DNA of 50,732 bases from Cochliopodium minus (GCA_024220525.1 JAMYWO010000123.1:75646-126377); one strand, 5' to 3'. Shown: positions 33,301 to 45,309, counted from the stretch's first letter. Notes: generated by a model from the sequence alone, not told the origin. Translations and numbers: made by a program.

Positions 33301-35245
33301 CAAAATGACCAGTGAGGAAGCGGAGAATTTGAATCACAACAATGATTATAAGGCTGTTTCTTATTGTAATTGTGGTGAATCTTTGTAAAAAAAATTTTAA
33401 AAAAATAGTTTTATTTTTTGTATTTTTTTGTTTTATTTTTTTATTTTTTATTTTTTTGTTTTTATTTTTTATTTAATAGTTTTATTTTTTAATTATTTTC
33501 ATTGTTTTTATTTTTTATTTTTTATTTTATTTTTTCAATTTTTATTTTTTTATTTAATTTTTTATTTTTATTTTTATATTTTTATCTAATTATTTAAATT
33601 TTGTTTTATTTTTTATTTTATTTTTTCAATTTTTTTACTTTTATTGATTTTAATAAATTTTATTTTTCTTATTTCTTTAAATTCTTTTGTAAAATAAAAT
33701 AAAATTTTATTTATTTGCAGTGATACAAGGATAGATCCATTTACACTAGAAGGTAATTTTTTTAATATTTAATTATTTTATTTTTTATTTAATTTAATTT
33801 ATTTTTAATTTAATTTTATTTAATTTATTTTTTATTTATTTTTTAACAGAGGCAAACAGTCTTTTTTATGTGAGAATCGGAAAGATGAATGGGTGTTGTC
33901 TCAAAAACGAAAACAACCAAATAAGAAATTATAACAACATCAACAATGTCAACAACAACAATATTAACAACAACATAATTAACAACAACAACAACAAGAA
34001 CGTCCCCTCCATTGTGAGAAACATCCCCGTTGAAATTCCCAATCCCTCTTCCAAGAAGTTCATCCCTTGGTCTCTCACTAAAATTTCTAAGCCTTATGAA
34101 CACTTGAAAGGTTATTTATTTTTATTTTTTTATTTTTTTACTTTTTACTTTTTTTATTTTAGTTTGTTTTTTAATATTTTTTGTTTTATGTTTTATTAAA
34201 ATAAGTTTTTATTTTTTTAATTTTTTTTATTTATATTTTTTCAATCTTTTTTATTTATTAAATTATATGCAGATTGTTTCTTTTTAATTTATTTATTTTT
34301 TAATTAATTTATTTTTGTTCATTTTTTATTTTTTTCGTTTAAATTTTTGAAATTTTTTTATTTTTTATTTTTAGGATTTTTCCAAAAGGGAATGACCCAA
34401 AAATCATTCCTCATTCAATGGAAAATAAAGCTAGGAGGATCCACCACCACCACAGAAAACACCAACACACCCCAACTAGAATCCTGCTGCTACATAGGAC
34501 ACGAATACGAATGCAGGAAGGGTCACCGCTTCTTTTTGAATTTGGAAAACGTTAAAAAAATTTTTGGCGCCAACAAAGTTCCTTCTACTACCTCTTCTTC
34601 TTTTAAAGACAATTTTGGCGGTTTTTTGTCTTCCAACTTTGTTCCCATTTTTGTTGGTTGTACTATTTGCAGTGACAAGTTATACAGTAAAATCATTTTT
34701 TAATATTGTTTTTTTTTTCGTTAATTTTTATTTTTTTCATTTTTTTTCTTATAATTACATTTTATTTTAATTTTTTCATTTTTTCATTTTTTGTTAAATT
34801 TTTATTTATTTTTATAAATTTTTCATTAATTAATTTTGATTTTTTTATTTTTTAGATAATGAACCAAGCAACAATTCTGCCCAGTTAATGAGACTTTACT
34901 TCACCACTTCTGCGGAGAAGGGATTCGAGATGAAGTTGAACCCAAAAGTACAAATATCAAGCCCCAAGTCCAAATTTGTTTACGACTTTTGTTCATACGA
35001 GAATGATCTTACTTTACCCCAAGTAATTATTTTTATTTTTTTAATTTTTTGTTATTATTTTTTTAATTTTTTTCCATATTTTATTATTTTTTTTTTTGTT
35101 TAAGAATGAGTTTTATTGTTTGAGACTTCCTTATGTCTACTCTCAAAACGATAATAGACCCTTCTTCCTTCATTCTCCCAACTCCCCTCTCACCTCTCTT
35201 CTCATGCCCTACTTCATCCAACCAATTCTAGGAAACTTAATTTGA
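30365..35245 (+). CDS. SMG8: SMG8, nonsense-mediated decay factor
   Basis: A long multi-exon gene (about 12 exons). Exon 1 ends in CFVVGL and joins in phase to IGNSFDGKSSLARY, so the N-terminal G-like domain has a Walker A pattern (GxxxxGKS). Next come IIYLHLVSIQDTSYLLQMAK and SLLFMFYVCHRIIVSI, which match the SMG8 LFLHVTS and LLFLFSICHLVLV blocks, then SPGRCTPLV, a family hallmark. The 3' exons carry ESCCYIGHEYECRKGHRFF, the zinc-like Cys/His motif of SMG8, and YCLRLPYVY near the end (WVLRLPYVY in animals). An Asn-rich insert (NNINNNIINNNNN) lies near 33950. SMG8 with SMG9 holds the SMG1 kinase in check, the kinase that phosphorylates UPF1 during mRNA surveillance. Its presence implies an SMG1-type pathway. 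Confidence 0.9.
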
Positions 35246-35463
35246 AGAAATTTCAATTTTTTTCTCTTTTTTTTCTCTTTTTGAAACCCCAAACAAACAT
35301 TGTTGAAAGATTCGTTTTGAAAGATCAATTCTTTCTACTTCTTTATTTTTTATTTTTTTTTTGATATCTAAAACTTTTTTACATTAAAATTTTAATTTGA
35401 AATTTGGTTTTTTATTTTTATTTTATTTTCATTGTTCATTTTTCAAAAAATAATTTTTATTCA

Positions 35464-36645
35464 TTAGAGAATATGACACATGGTCTCCTTGGGAATAATC
35501 TGGATTTCAGGGTGGTCAGGAGGAACAAAAGAAATAGGGGAAGTAGTGTTCAAAAATTTTGGAGCAACATCCTCAACATCTTTATTAAAATAATTAAGAA
35601 AATAATAAAGAATAAATAATCATTAAAATAAAAAACAAAAAACAAAAAATAAAAAATTTTAATACCATTTCTTCCGGGTATAGTTTCGTAATAAATCATC
35701 TCATTTTCTTTTTGGTATTTCTCCAACAAAATTTGGATGTTATTTTTCAGAGAGGTGAAGCTTTCCCAAAGTTTGTTCAAGTCATAAGTGTCCAGTTCAG
35801 GTTTAGGCTTGTCCAAATAAAGTACCCCTTGATTTAAACAAGAAATGGAGTGTCCATATTTAGAAGAGGAGTATTTTTCCAAAGCGAGATACTATTTTAA
35901 ATTAATTTTTTGTTTAATTAATTTTTTGTTTAATTAATTTTTTTTTTTTTTAATATTTAAATTTATTTTAGTTTTTTTATTATTGTTTCTTTTACCTTTT
36001 CAGTGAGAGCATTGTAGAGAAAGCTGTTGTAGGTGAGATGAACGAAGACAAAATTTTTGATTTTTTCGAGGGGAATTTTGTATGTTTGGGAAATATCATG
36101 CAAGTTGTCCAAACAACTTCCTATTTTCGATCTTACTCCTAAAATGAAAACAATTTGTTTATTTTAATTATTTTAATTTTTTATTCAGTTAAATTAATCA
36201 TCTTTTTTTTTATTTTTTATTTTTTTTTATCATTTTAAATTATTTTTTATTATTATTTTTGCATTTAATTTTTATTTTTCATTATTTTTCACTTTAATTA
36301 TTTAAAAAAATTTTGTTATTTTTTATTTTTTATTCACTTAATTTTAAAATGTTTTTTATATAATATTTTATTTTAAATTCATTTTTAAAATAATATTTTA
36401 TTTTAAATTCATTTTTTTATAAAAAAAATAAAATACCTTTAGATAATTTGGCAATGTTTCCAACAGACATATTTTTGATGTGAGCCTTCTTCACAGTGAC
36501 CATCTGAGCCTCAGCAATGCAAAGATTGGAAAGCATGTCATAAGTGCTTTTGTATTGTTCTGGGAAAGGGAATGCGCTCGCCTCTTCTCCCCATTGAACC
36601 AAATATGTTGGAATGTACTCGAATATTCCCGCCGCTATGCACAAT
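35464..36645 (-). CDS. BROX: BROX-like Bro1-domain protein, 3' half (exons 5-8) with C-terminal CHIL box
   Basis: Exons 36645-36437, 36138-35996, 35891-35666 and 35579-35464 are in phase with each other. They encode the second half of a Bro1 domain: LCIAAGIFEYIPTYL (human BROX has LKIAAGIFKHL), LSNLCIAEAQMVTVKKA, a central helical pair, EKYQKENEMIYYETIPGR (human ECQRENGFIYFQKIP-like) and SPISFVPP. The last four residues are C-H-I-L, a CaaX box; human BROX also ends in a farnesylated CaaX box. A terminal Leu favours geranylgeranylation. There is no start codon upstream. The acceptor at 36646-36647 needs a phase-2 donor, which is exactly what the donor at 181 offers. The combination of Bro1 domain and CaaX box identifies BROX rather than Alix, Rim20 or Bro1. 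Confidence 0.85.
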
Positions 36646-36724
36646 CTTAACGAAAATGAATAAAAACCAAAATCAAAAAATATTGTAATGAAAAATATTA
36701 TAAAAATAAAAATAAAAATAATAA

Positions 36725-36905
36725 AAAATGAAAAATAAAAAATAAAAAATATAATAAATAAAAAATAAAAAATAAAAAATAAAAAATAAAAAATAAAAAA
36801 TAAAAAATAAAAAATAAAAAATAAAAANTATTTTTTATTTTTTATTTTTTATTTTTTATTTTTTATTTTTTATTTTTTATTTTTTATTTTTTATTTTTTC
36901 ATTTT
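36725..36905. repeat. Inverted (A6T)n / (AT6)n arms around a single N
   Basis: About 75 bases of the six-A-one-T unit run up to 36827, then one N (36828), then about 75 bases of its reverse complement. The two arms would form a near-perfect hairpin. The BROX half-gene to the left and the SAPS half-gene to the right are both missing their 5' parts here, so the palindrome is most likely an artefact of joining two contigs that each end in the same repeat. Confidence 0.7.
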
Positions 36906-36960
36906 TATTTTTTATTTTTTAAAATTGTCATTCATTTATTTATTTTGTTTTTTTAAACAG

Positions 36961-37937
36961 AGATGATAAAGGGTGAAGAGTCAGAAAGCGAAGATCCAAA
37001 TTTGAAGCGCATTTTTGGATTGATCAATCAAAACGCACAAGTAAGAAACGGAAGAGCATTCCTTCAAATCGCAACATGTTCATTGTTAGGTAAAATTATT
37101 TTTTTATTTTTTTATTTTTTTATTTTTTTATTTTAGATATTTTAAAAACTTAAAAATCTTAGTAATTTTTATTATTTTCATTTAATTTTTATTTTTTTAT
37201 TTTATTTTTTTTTTAATTTTATATTTTATTTTTTTTATTTAAATTAAAATTTTATTTTCATTTTTTGATTTTAATTTCTATTTTTTTTATTTTTTTTCAT
37301 TTTGTTTAATAGGCGCTTTGTTGACGAGCCAAAACGAAACAGTCGAAGACAAGTTGATAGAGTTGGAGTTGATAGAAGACTGTTTGAGCCTCCTCTTCAA
37401 AAAAGAAAGAAACAACATTCTTCATTGCAGTATCTACGATGACATAGGTAAATCAAATCTTTTATTTTTTATTTTTATTTTATTTATCAAATTTATTTTT
37501 TTATTTTTTTTATTTTTTATTTTTATTTTCAAATTTATTTTTTTATTTTTTTATTTTTTTTTTAAAAAATAGTTGTACCCGTTTTTGAAGATCAACACGA
37601 AAAAATAATAGAAATAATGCTTGCCAAAGACAAATTCGACCTTCTGACCAAACTGATCACCAACTACACCGACTTCAACCAGCCCTTCGAACCCAAAAAT
37701 CTCCGCTACAACAACGGCTCCATCACCCGAATCACCTCCCTCTTTGTCGAGTTGGAGCTTGGTCAAGATCACGAAGAGTTTCAAAACTTTGCTGAGAATG
37801 TTTTACCGAAAGTAAACAAATTGCTCGAGAAAACGAAGGATTTGCCTGAGAGACCTAAGAATACTAAGAAGGATGGTTCGCTCAACCTTTCTAAGATTCA
37901 GATCGATGTTGATTCTTCTGAGAAGTTCAACAAATAA
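36961..37937 (+). CDS. SAPS-domain PP6/Sit4 phosphatase regulatory subunit, 3' part only
   Basis: Three exons (36961-37090, 37312-37449, 37572-37937) in phase encode the C-terminal part of a SAPS domain. The clearest block is LIELELIEDCLSLLFKKERN followed by NILHCSIYDDIV, equivalent to LLELQVLDTCLDLFFKYTWN and NFLH in human PPP6R proteins. Then come MLAKDKFDLLTKLITNY and NNGSITRITSLFVELE (RRGNMGHLTRIANAV-like). SAPS proteins bind the catalytic subunit of PP6 (Sit4 in yeast) and direct it to targets. At about 215 residues it is less than half of a normal SAPS protein. The reading frame is open at the first acceptor (36960), but no upstream exons exist before the N at 36828. The gene is thus cut by the contig join, not necessarily in the genome. 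Confidence 0.75.
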
Positions 37938-38093
37938 AATTTCAAAAAAAAAAAAAAATGTTCACCAAGGCGACGAAAAATTTATTGTTTAAAAAATTAA
38001 GATTAAAAATAAAAATAAAAATAGAAAAAAATTTAAATTATTCTTCTTTCAATAATTATAGAGTTTAAATTTTATTTCTTTTGATATTTTTTT

Positions 38094-40729
38094 TTAGTTT
38101 TGTTTTATTTTTGGACTTTTGTTTCCTCCTGTTGTACTATTTTGTTTTGGTTTCTTTTTAATTTCTGCAACCTTCTCGAAGTGATCAGAGTATCCAAAGA
38201 TATAGCAAGCAACAAAGTAAACCACAGTGGAAGCCAAAGAAATCAAACCCAAAGAACTACCGAACACAGTGATAATGTGGGTCACATCAGTAACCTTTAA
38301 GAACAAAAATAAAACAAAAAAGTTAAATAAAATTAATAAAAAAATAATTAAATTTAATAAAAAACAAAATTAATAAAAAATTATAAAAACAAAATGAATA
38401 AAAAAATTAAATAGAAAAATTAAAAAATAGATAAAACTAAAAATAAAAAATAATTATTTTACTTCAGCCCAACCATGTTGCCTAAACTTTAACAAAAGGC
38501 CATATCTGGTTCTAGCAATGTCCTGTCCATTTTCTTTGATCAAAGTCTCGGTTTTAAACTGAGTTTTAGGAACTCTTCTTACACGGTAAAAGTATTCGAA
38601 CTGGTCTGTCCCGTTTATGTTGTGATACTCCAAGTGAATCAACAAGATGGAACCTCTTTGTCTTAGCGTCTTGTCGCTCTCTTCTTTTACGTCGCATTTA
38701 TCGTCCAAATTAATTCCCGCAGCTTTTAAAAATATTTTTTATTTTTGCTTTTTGCTTTTTATTTTTTTTTATTTTTTATTTTTATTTTTTGTTTTTTGTT
38801 ATTTATTTTTGCTTTGAATTAATTTTTTATTTTAGATTTTTAAATAATTTTTATTTTTATTTTTGAAATGATTTTTTGAAATGATTTTGTATTATTTTTA
38901 TTTTTGCTTTGAATTAATTTTTTTATTTTAGATTTTTAATTTTTTTTTATTTTTGAAATGATTTTTTATTTTTATTTTTTGATCATATCAATTATTTTTG
39001 TTTTTCATTTTGTTATTTTAGATTTTTTGATCGATTTAGATCAATTTAATAAATGTTTTTCAATAATTTTTTTTTTCTTTTTCATTTCATTATTTTATAT
39101 TTTTGAATGAATTTTGTTAATTTATTATAGATTTTTAAATAATTTTAATAATTTTATTTTTTTATTATAGATTTTTGATCGTTTTTATTTATAATTTTTA
39201 TTTTAGATCAATTTTTATCATTTTTGTTTTTTAATTTTTTTTGTTACCTTTGACTAAGAGACCGATGGATAAATAGTCACTATCATTTTTCTGGAAAGTT
39301 TTAAGTACGTTTTTGTTGTAGTCCAGCAAGTAACCCACCATCTCCTTGTGGTGCTTCACGTATTTGGTGTGTGCATGATCATTGTTGTGGAAATCTTTTT
39401 GTTGGATGGAGTGTTCAACTAAATTTAAAAAATAAAAAATAAAAAATAAAAATAAATTAAAAAATGAATAAATTAAAAATTTAAAACTAAAAAATTGAAT
39501 TAAACAAAAATAAAAAAAAATTTTAATTAGAATGAATTAATAAAAAAAAATTAAATAATTTAAATTAAAAAATTTAAATAAATTAAAAAATAAAATAATT
39601 AAAATTTTAAACTAAAAATTACTATAAATTTAAAAATTAAAATTATAAATAAATTAATCCAAAAATTACTATGAACTTAAAAAATTTAAATTTAAAATTA
39701 AAAAATAAGTTAAAAAATCTAAAGAATTAAAAAATAAACTTTAAAAAATTAAATAAAAAAATAACTAAAAACAAAAAATTAAATTATATAAAAATAAAAC
39801 TTTTGAATTAAAATAAAATTACAATGAATCATAAAAAAAATTATAAAATGATAATCATTTGTTTTCACTTTTTTGATTTACCTTTAATTTCGAAATTTTC
39901 AACATCAGCTACATAATAGTTCTTTCCTTTTCCTAAATCAGATTTACATTCAGTTTCGTTACAATTATCTGTGAACGTCCTCTCTTTCAGCGACGTAGAT
40001 ATCCCAAACGATTTTTCCTTGGTAAAAAAGATAAAAATCAACATTTTTTTAAAGAAATAATAGTCAATAAAAAAATAATTTTTTAAATAATAAATAAAAA
40101 TAAATTTAATTTATATTTTACATTCTTTGGATATAAAACATCATATTCATTCAATATCTTGCATTTAGCGTCTTTGCAATATTCTGCATCTTTTGTTATT
40201 GTCATTAATTTTTTATTTCTATGCACATCGAATGTTATGGTTCCGATCAATCCCTCTTTGACCAACCATCCTATTATTGAATTGTATATCGTAATTTATT
40301 TTATGATATTTTTTTATTTATTATTTTTTCTCTGAATTTTATTTATTATTTTTTATTTTACCTTTATTATAAATGATTGAGTAGAATATCACATAGAATA
40401 TGATCACCACCTAATTTATCGTTGATTAATCTATCTAATTGATCCTATATTGAAAAAAAATATCTTTCATTTTTTGTCAGATAAAATTATTAAAATCAAT
40501 TTATATTCTTACACCAACAGGAAATAATATAGGTATCCCAACTGTAGATTATCAATGCATATTAGAACATTTTAACATTATATATTTTGTAATGCATCTT
40601 ACTTTTTTATCGTCAATGCGAGTATAATGATAACCGTAGAATTTTCCTTTTAATTGGAAAAGATGAAAAGTTTGTTAATTTGAAAATATGAGATATCTAA
40701 TAATCATATGACTCACCTAAAAAATCCAT
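38094..40729 (-). CDS. P2X-type ATP-gated cation channel
   Basis: About eight exons on the minus strand. The N-terminus joins as MDFLGKFYGYHYTRIDDKKL, with the cytosolic Y-x-T-x-R/K motif of P2X, then TM1 (VVIIFYVIFYSIIYNKGW; animals have KGYQ at the end). The ectodomain has Cys pairs (YCKDAKC, NCNETEC) and a late block RGSILLIHLEYHNING, FEYFYRVRRVPK, TRYGLLLKFRQHGW, equivalent to GYNFRFAKYY and RTLIKAYGIRF. TM2 (HIITVFGSSLGLISLASTVV) has the GSxLxL pattern of the P2X pore, and a basic Lys-rich tail follows. P2X channels are trimers opened by ATP. The animal K-x-K ATP-binding motif after TM1 is not evident (TITFDVHRNKK). Dictyostelium P2X channels act on the contractile vacuole; the site here is unknown. 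Confidence 0.85.
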
Positions 40730-40819
40730 CAGCTTTGATTTGATCAAATTTTTATTTTATTTCAACAAAATATTAAATAAAAACTTGAAGTTATTTTTTT
40801 TCAAAGAGATTATTTATAT

Positions 40820-41817
40820 ATGTCAACCAAATCAAAGGATCTTGCTGGCTTAAATAATTATTTGAAGGCCAAATCACCTCAAAATATAAATGAATTATTT
40901 CTTCAATCATTTGAGAATAGAAAAAAGAAGATCACTGAAGAGCATCTTAATTATGCAAAGGAGAGATTTAAAGAGGATTTTGGAAATGGAGATTTGACAC
41001 AGGTAAAAAGAAATAAATTAATTTATTGGGTGGAATATGAAAAAGAATATTCGTTTTATAAATTAAAGCTCTTCATAAACAATCATATTATGGAATTATA
41101 AGGATATTGAAAGGAGATATGTATATTTCTTTAATGGAAATGAAATATTAAAAAGAAACATTCTTCATTTATGTTGATTGATTGTAAAAATCAATCTCAT
41201 TTCTTTTTTGGATATATATTGTAAATCAAATACTAATCCCAAGGCAAAATTATAACCAAAAACAAATAGCTCATTTAAATTTAATTAATATAGCAAAAAA
41301 AAAGAAATAGATCACACTATAATAATTAGATCACTTCATAATTATCTTCGAAAAGAAATTTAAGTTTTTTTTTTTGAGAAAATCATTTTTAATTTATTTT
41401 CAATTTCTATAACAAATAAAAAAGACAATCACAAGCACAAAGTTCATCATAAACGAATGTCTCTTCAACTTGTTGAACACGCAAGAAAAGATCGAATCCT
41501 ACTTCCCGCAAGACTTCCACCTCCAACTCCGCGGCCTGGTAGCCAAAATCATCGCAAACCACATGCCAAACTGGTTGATGTCCTCCCTCCTCAACCAAAT
41601 CTCCTTACCCAAATTAAAATCCTTCGATTGGAGATTAGATGTGAAGAACTGTTCTAACTTGGTTAACAACATCTCCGTTCCTACCATCTTGGTTCAGCTT
41701 TTGGTTGACGAGAACGGTTCTGATCGCACCATCACTTTCGAGTTGAGCAGGGAGACCTTGAGTGTCATGTTGCTTGGTCTTGGGAAGATCAGAGATCAGT
41801 TGAATCAACTCAAATAA
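40820..41817 (+). CDS. COMMD9: COMM-domain protein, COMMD9 type
   Basis: Two exons (40820-41002, 41425-41817) join in phase to 191 residues; human COMMD9 has 198. The N-terminal helical domain includes YFPQDFHLQLRGLVAKIIAN (animal LFPENFHQNLKNLL). The C-terminal COMM domain reads NQISLPKLKSFDWRLDVKN, then VPTILVQLLV, then ELSRETLSVMLLGLGKIRDQ, which is nearly the COMMD9 consensus. COMMD proteins form a hetero-decameric ring with CCDC22 and CCDC93 (the CCC part of Commander), which works with retriever in endosomal recycling. Presence of COMMD9 suggests a conserved Commander complex. Divergent from the P2X gene, with 90 bases between start codons. Confidence 0.95.
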
Positions 41818-42045
41818 ATTATAAAATAAAATAATTAAAAATTTTTTTTGTCAAAAAAATTTTATTTTTAATTTTATTTTTAATTTTATTTTTATTATTT
41901 TATAAAATAATACTTTTTTTTTTGAAAAGTTTTTTCCACACTCAAAAAATTCTTTAAAATTAAAAATTAAAAAATATATTTTTATATATTTATATCATAA
42001 ACAGATTAAAAATAAAATAATTATTTAATTTTATTTTATTTTATT

Positions 42046-44849
42046 TTATTTATTGAGATTTTTTATTCTTTCTTCAATTTTAGATTTCTTATAATCCCAG
42101 AACTTGTAGTGGATGTTGTCTAGACTCTTGGCGAGGTTCTCACAATAGGTGACAGCTTCTTTAAGGGACTCCAAGGTGTTTTCCTCTTCATAGAGATCCA
42201 AAAGGGTAGAGTAGACGTGAGGGCACACTGAGAATTTTTCTTTGAACTCCAACAATGTGTTTTTCAAATTAAGTTTGGCATATGTTGTTAATCTTACAAC
42301 CCTAAAGATAAATTTATTTTTTAATTATTTTATTTTTTATTTTTTTATTTTTGTTTTAAACTTTTTTTATTTTTTTTTTGATTTTTTCTATTATTTTTTT
42401 ATTTTGATTTTTTTTTATACTTTTTGATTTTTAAATTTTATTTTTTTACATTATTTTGATTTTTTTTTAAACTTTTTTATTTTTAAAATTTGATTTTTAC
42501 ATTATTTTTTATTTATTTTTATTTTGAATATTTTTTAAATAATTTTTTTTAATTTATTTTTCTAATATAATTTTTACCCTTTCAAATAAATCCAAGGAGA
42601 AGAGTTGTTAGGAGCCTTCTGGATCATGCTGATGGCATAATCAGCCTCACTTTGATGAGTCTTCTCATTCCAACCAGGGTAGTGAGTGATGATGAAGTAT
42701 CTCTGGTTCCACGCAGAGTTGTTACGGATGTCATATCTCAGCATCTTATCCACAAACTTCAAATCTTCTTCCCACAAGTTGTATGTTTTTCTAATAAATT
42801 AAATTACATTAAAAAAATTTTTTAAAATAAAAAAAATTTAAACAATAATAAACAAATTTTAAAATAAAAATAAATTTAAATTTAAAAAATACAACAAAAA
42901 ATACAATAAAAAATACAATAAAATTTTAAAAAATATAAATAAATTTATATAGAAAAAAATAAAATAAATAAAACCAATAAAATTAAAAATTAAAAGAATA
43001 AATTTAAAAAAAAATTAGACATGTCCAAAATTTACAACTTTATTAGCGGATGTTAATTTATAACTAATAAATTTTGAACTGTTGTAAAAGAATAAATTAA
43101 AAAGAAAAATTAAAAAGAAAAATTAAAATTTCATAAGGAAAAATAATTTGCATAATTATGCGAATCACCATACACTGTATGTAATATCAATTGTATATTA
43201 GAAGTTATATCTCCAATATAGAGATGAATGATTTTTTTTATCGTGTTAAAAACATGTGTCTGGAGGTCCGGACACATATTAAAAAAGAAAAAAAAATTTC
43301 CTCTTATGTTTATTTGGAAGATTTTTTAATTTTAGAAAATAATGGTAAAAAAAATAAAATAAAAATAAAAATTAATAATAAAATATTAAATAAAATAAAA
43401 TACACAATGAATTGTCTGTAGGACCAAACATGATAATTTTTGTTGTCAGATTCAATCATCTCAGCAGTGAACTCCATCTCATCTTTGATATATTGACATT
43501 TCTCGACACACCATTGACGGTGGTACCAAATCTGGTAGTTCTTCTGGTTCTCCCTAGCTATTTCGCTGCAGAACTCGATCTCCTCTTTCAAGTCTTTGTT
43601 TAATGCCAATAGAATCAATCTTCTGTAGTACCATGCTGTGTAGTTTGCTGCGTTTTGTCTAATAACCTTTTTTTTTTAAGTATTTTTTTTTTAATTTTTT
43701 TTATGTTTTAATTTTTAAAAATTGTTTTTTTCGGTAATATTTTGAATTTTTTTTGATAAACAATTTTTTAAATTTCATTTTTGATATCAATTTTGCTTAT
43801 CTGAATTTTTTTTTGATGCAATGTTCATAAAATTAATTTTTAGATAATATTTTAATTATTTTGAAAATTTTTTGTATTTTTTTTTTTAAACAAAATAACA
43901 AGTTTTTGAATATTTTTAATTTTTACTTTTGAAATTAATTTTGAGATTAATTTTACTTGAAATAATTGAGCTGAATATAAAAAAAAAACAGAAAATATTT
44001 TTATTGGCAATCTACAGGGATTCATAAAATATTACAACAAACCAAAAATTTTTCGGTGATAAATTAATATCCACTCTAATAAATTTGGAAAAATTCAAGT
44101 CTAGAAATCTACAAGAGACAAATCTTATATTAATATTCTTATAAGTGAGAAATCTTCTAAATCAAACAATTATGAAGTTTTTTCTATAAATCTTTATCGA
44201 TCAAACAGTAAAAACCAAGAATCGCATCGAAATTAAATCAAAAAATAAAATATTTACTTTCTAATGAAGGTATGTTATTCTGGGCATAATGATAATCCCC
44301 AAAAAATTTTTTTTTGTAAAATCATTTGAATGCATAAAGATATTATTGGAACTAATATAAAAAATTATCACATTAACAATGTTTAATTTCAAATAAATTT
44401 AATATATTTCATTCAATTGGCTATTATACTTTATTTATTGTATCAATATGGATTAATTTTTGTCAAAAAGTAAAGGAATTTTTTTTTTTTACATCTTTTG
44501 TTAATGCCAATGCACGCTCGCTCTTTTCATCCAATTTCAATATAGCACGAAAATAATCCATCGTTTCTTTGACTATAAGATCCAAATATAAAATTATATT
44601 TTAATAAAGAGGTGATATATTTTTCATAAATAGAAATTTTGGAGGATAAAAATTTGAGAGATTGAAATAAAATGTAATATCAAAGGAATATTTTGTTGTC
44701 TCAATATTTTTATTTTTTATTTTCGTACATTTTTTTGTGTATGAAATAGGTGCAAATGGATCTGGGCCATCATCTTGGAGTAATGGGGTGACATCTTTCC
44801 ATTCTTCAGATGTTGAATAAATTGAAACGTCTTTTTCTTTTTCCTTCAT
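42046..44849 (-). CDS. FNTA: Protein farnesyltransferase / geranylgeranyltransferase-I alpha subunit
   Basis: Five exons on the minus strand. The first has EEWKDVTPLLQDDGPDPFAP, the usual start of the family. The second reads KETMDYFRAILKLDEKSERA. The third carries tandem prenyltransferase-alpha repeats (NAANYTAWYYRRLILL, NYQIWYHRQWCVEK, NYHVWSYRQFI). The fourth has RNNSAWNQRYFIITHYPGW and the fifth a helical tail ending KFWDYKKSKIEER. The alpha subunit pairs with separate beta subunits to make FTase (CaaX) and GGTase-I (CaaL), so it serves both lipid modifications. The family's PFTA repeats with W-x-x-R/H-R are all clear. The introns at about 42790-43403 and 43670-44510 are unusually long and partly of ordinary complexity. 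Confidence 0.93.
43212..43277. repeat. Dispersed repeat, copy 2, with an adjacent hairpin (intronic)
   Basis: In an FNTA intron. TCCAATATAG (43212-43221) is followed by ATGATTTTTTTTATCGTGTT and AAAAACATG, the same blocks as at 29261-29339. Immediately after lie inverted arms ATGTGTC (43254-43260) and GACACAT (43271-43277) around the 10-base loop TGGAGGTCCG, which is GC-rich for this genome. A decayed transposon end or a small structured RNA are both possible. Confidence 0.35.
43985..44330. other. Non-repetitive segment inside an FNTA intron
   Basis: Unlike other introns here, this about 350-base stretch is not made of A/T runs. It has mixed words such as CTACAGGGATTCATAAAATA and GAATCGCATCGAAATTAAAT. 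No open frame longer than a few codons was noticed and no known RNA fold was recognised. It may hold a non-coding RNA, an old mobile element, or an overlooked gene. Confidence 0.3.
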
Positions 44850-45309
44850 TTTTTTTCAATTTTTATTTTGGGTTAATAAAACACTGCCAAAAAAAACTTT
44901 TTTTTTGAGAGTATAAAACTGAACTTTCTTTCTCAAATTGTTCTAATTATTGACTTTCAAAGATTTAGTAAAGAAGTTGAAAAAAAATGATGCAAAATGG
45001 GAAATGGAGATTAATTTAAATTGATTGGTCCAATGACTACTAATAACTCTAAAAAAAGTTAAGGAGAAACTTTTTTCAATTTAATTTTTTTTTTTTAATA
45101 ATATCCTTTTAGATATGATCCTCTTTTGAAATTTATAGATGAAATGTTGAAACAATTACATTTGTGAAATGTATATAATTAAACACCAACAAATTTGAGT
45201 TATTGAATTCTTAAAACTTTGATTTCCAAAATTTTATAGGGCAAATAAAAAAAAAAAAAGGTTTTTAAAGATACGATTTGATTTTAAGTTTATCTTTCAT
45301 AAGCATCAT
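44850..45309. other. Divergent intergenic region, no gene seen
   Basis: About 460 AT-rich bases between the FNTA start (minus) and the metallophosphoesterase start (plus). No further feature is supported. Confidence 0.6.

Noticed and set aside
36725-36905. Telomere or true palindrome at the (A6T)n arms
   Set aside because: The unit is found in many introns of the window, and the genes on both sides are cut here, so a contig join is more likely than a chromosome end.
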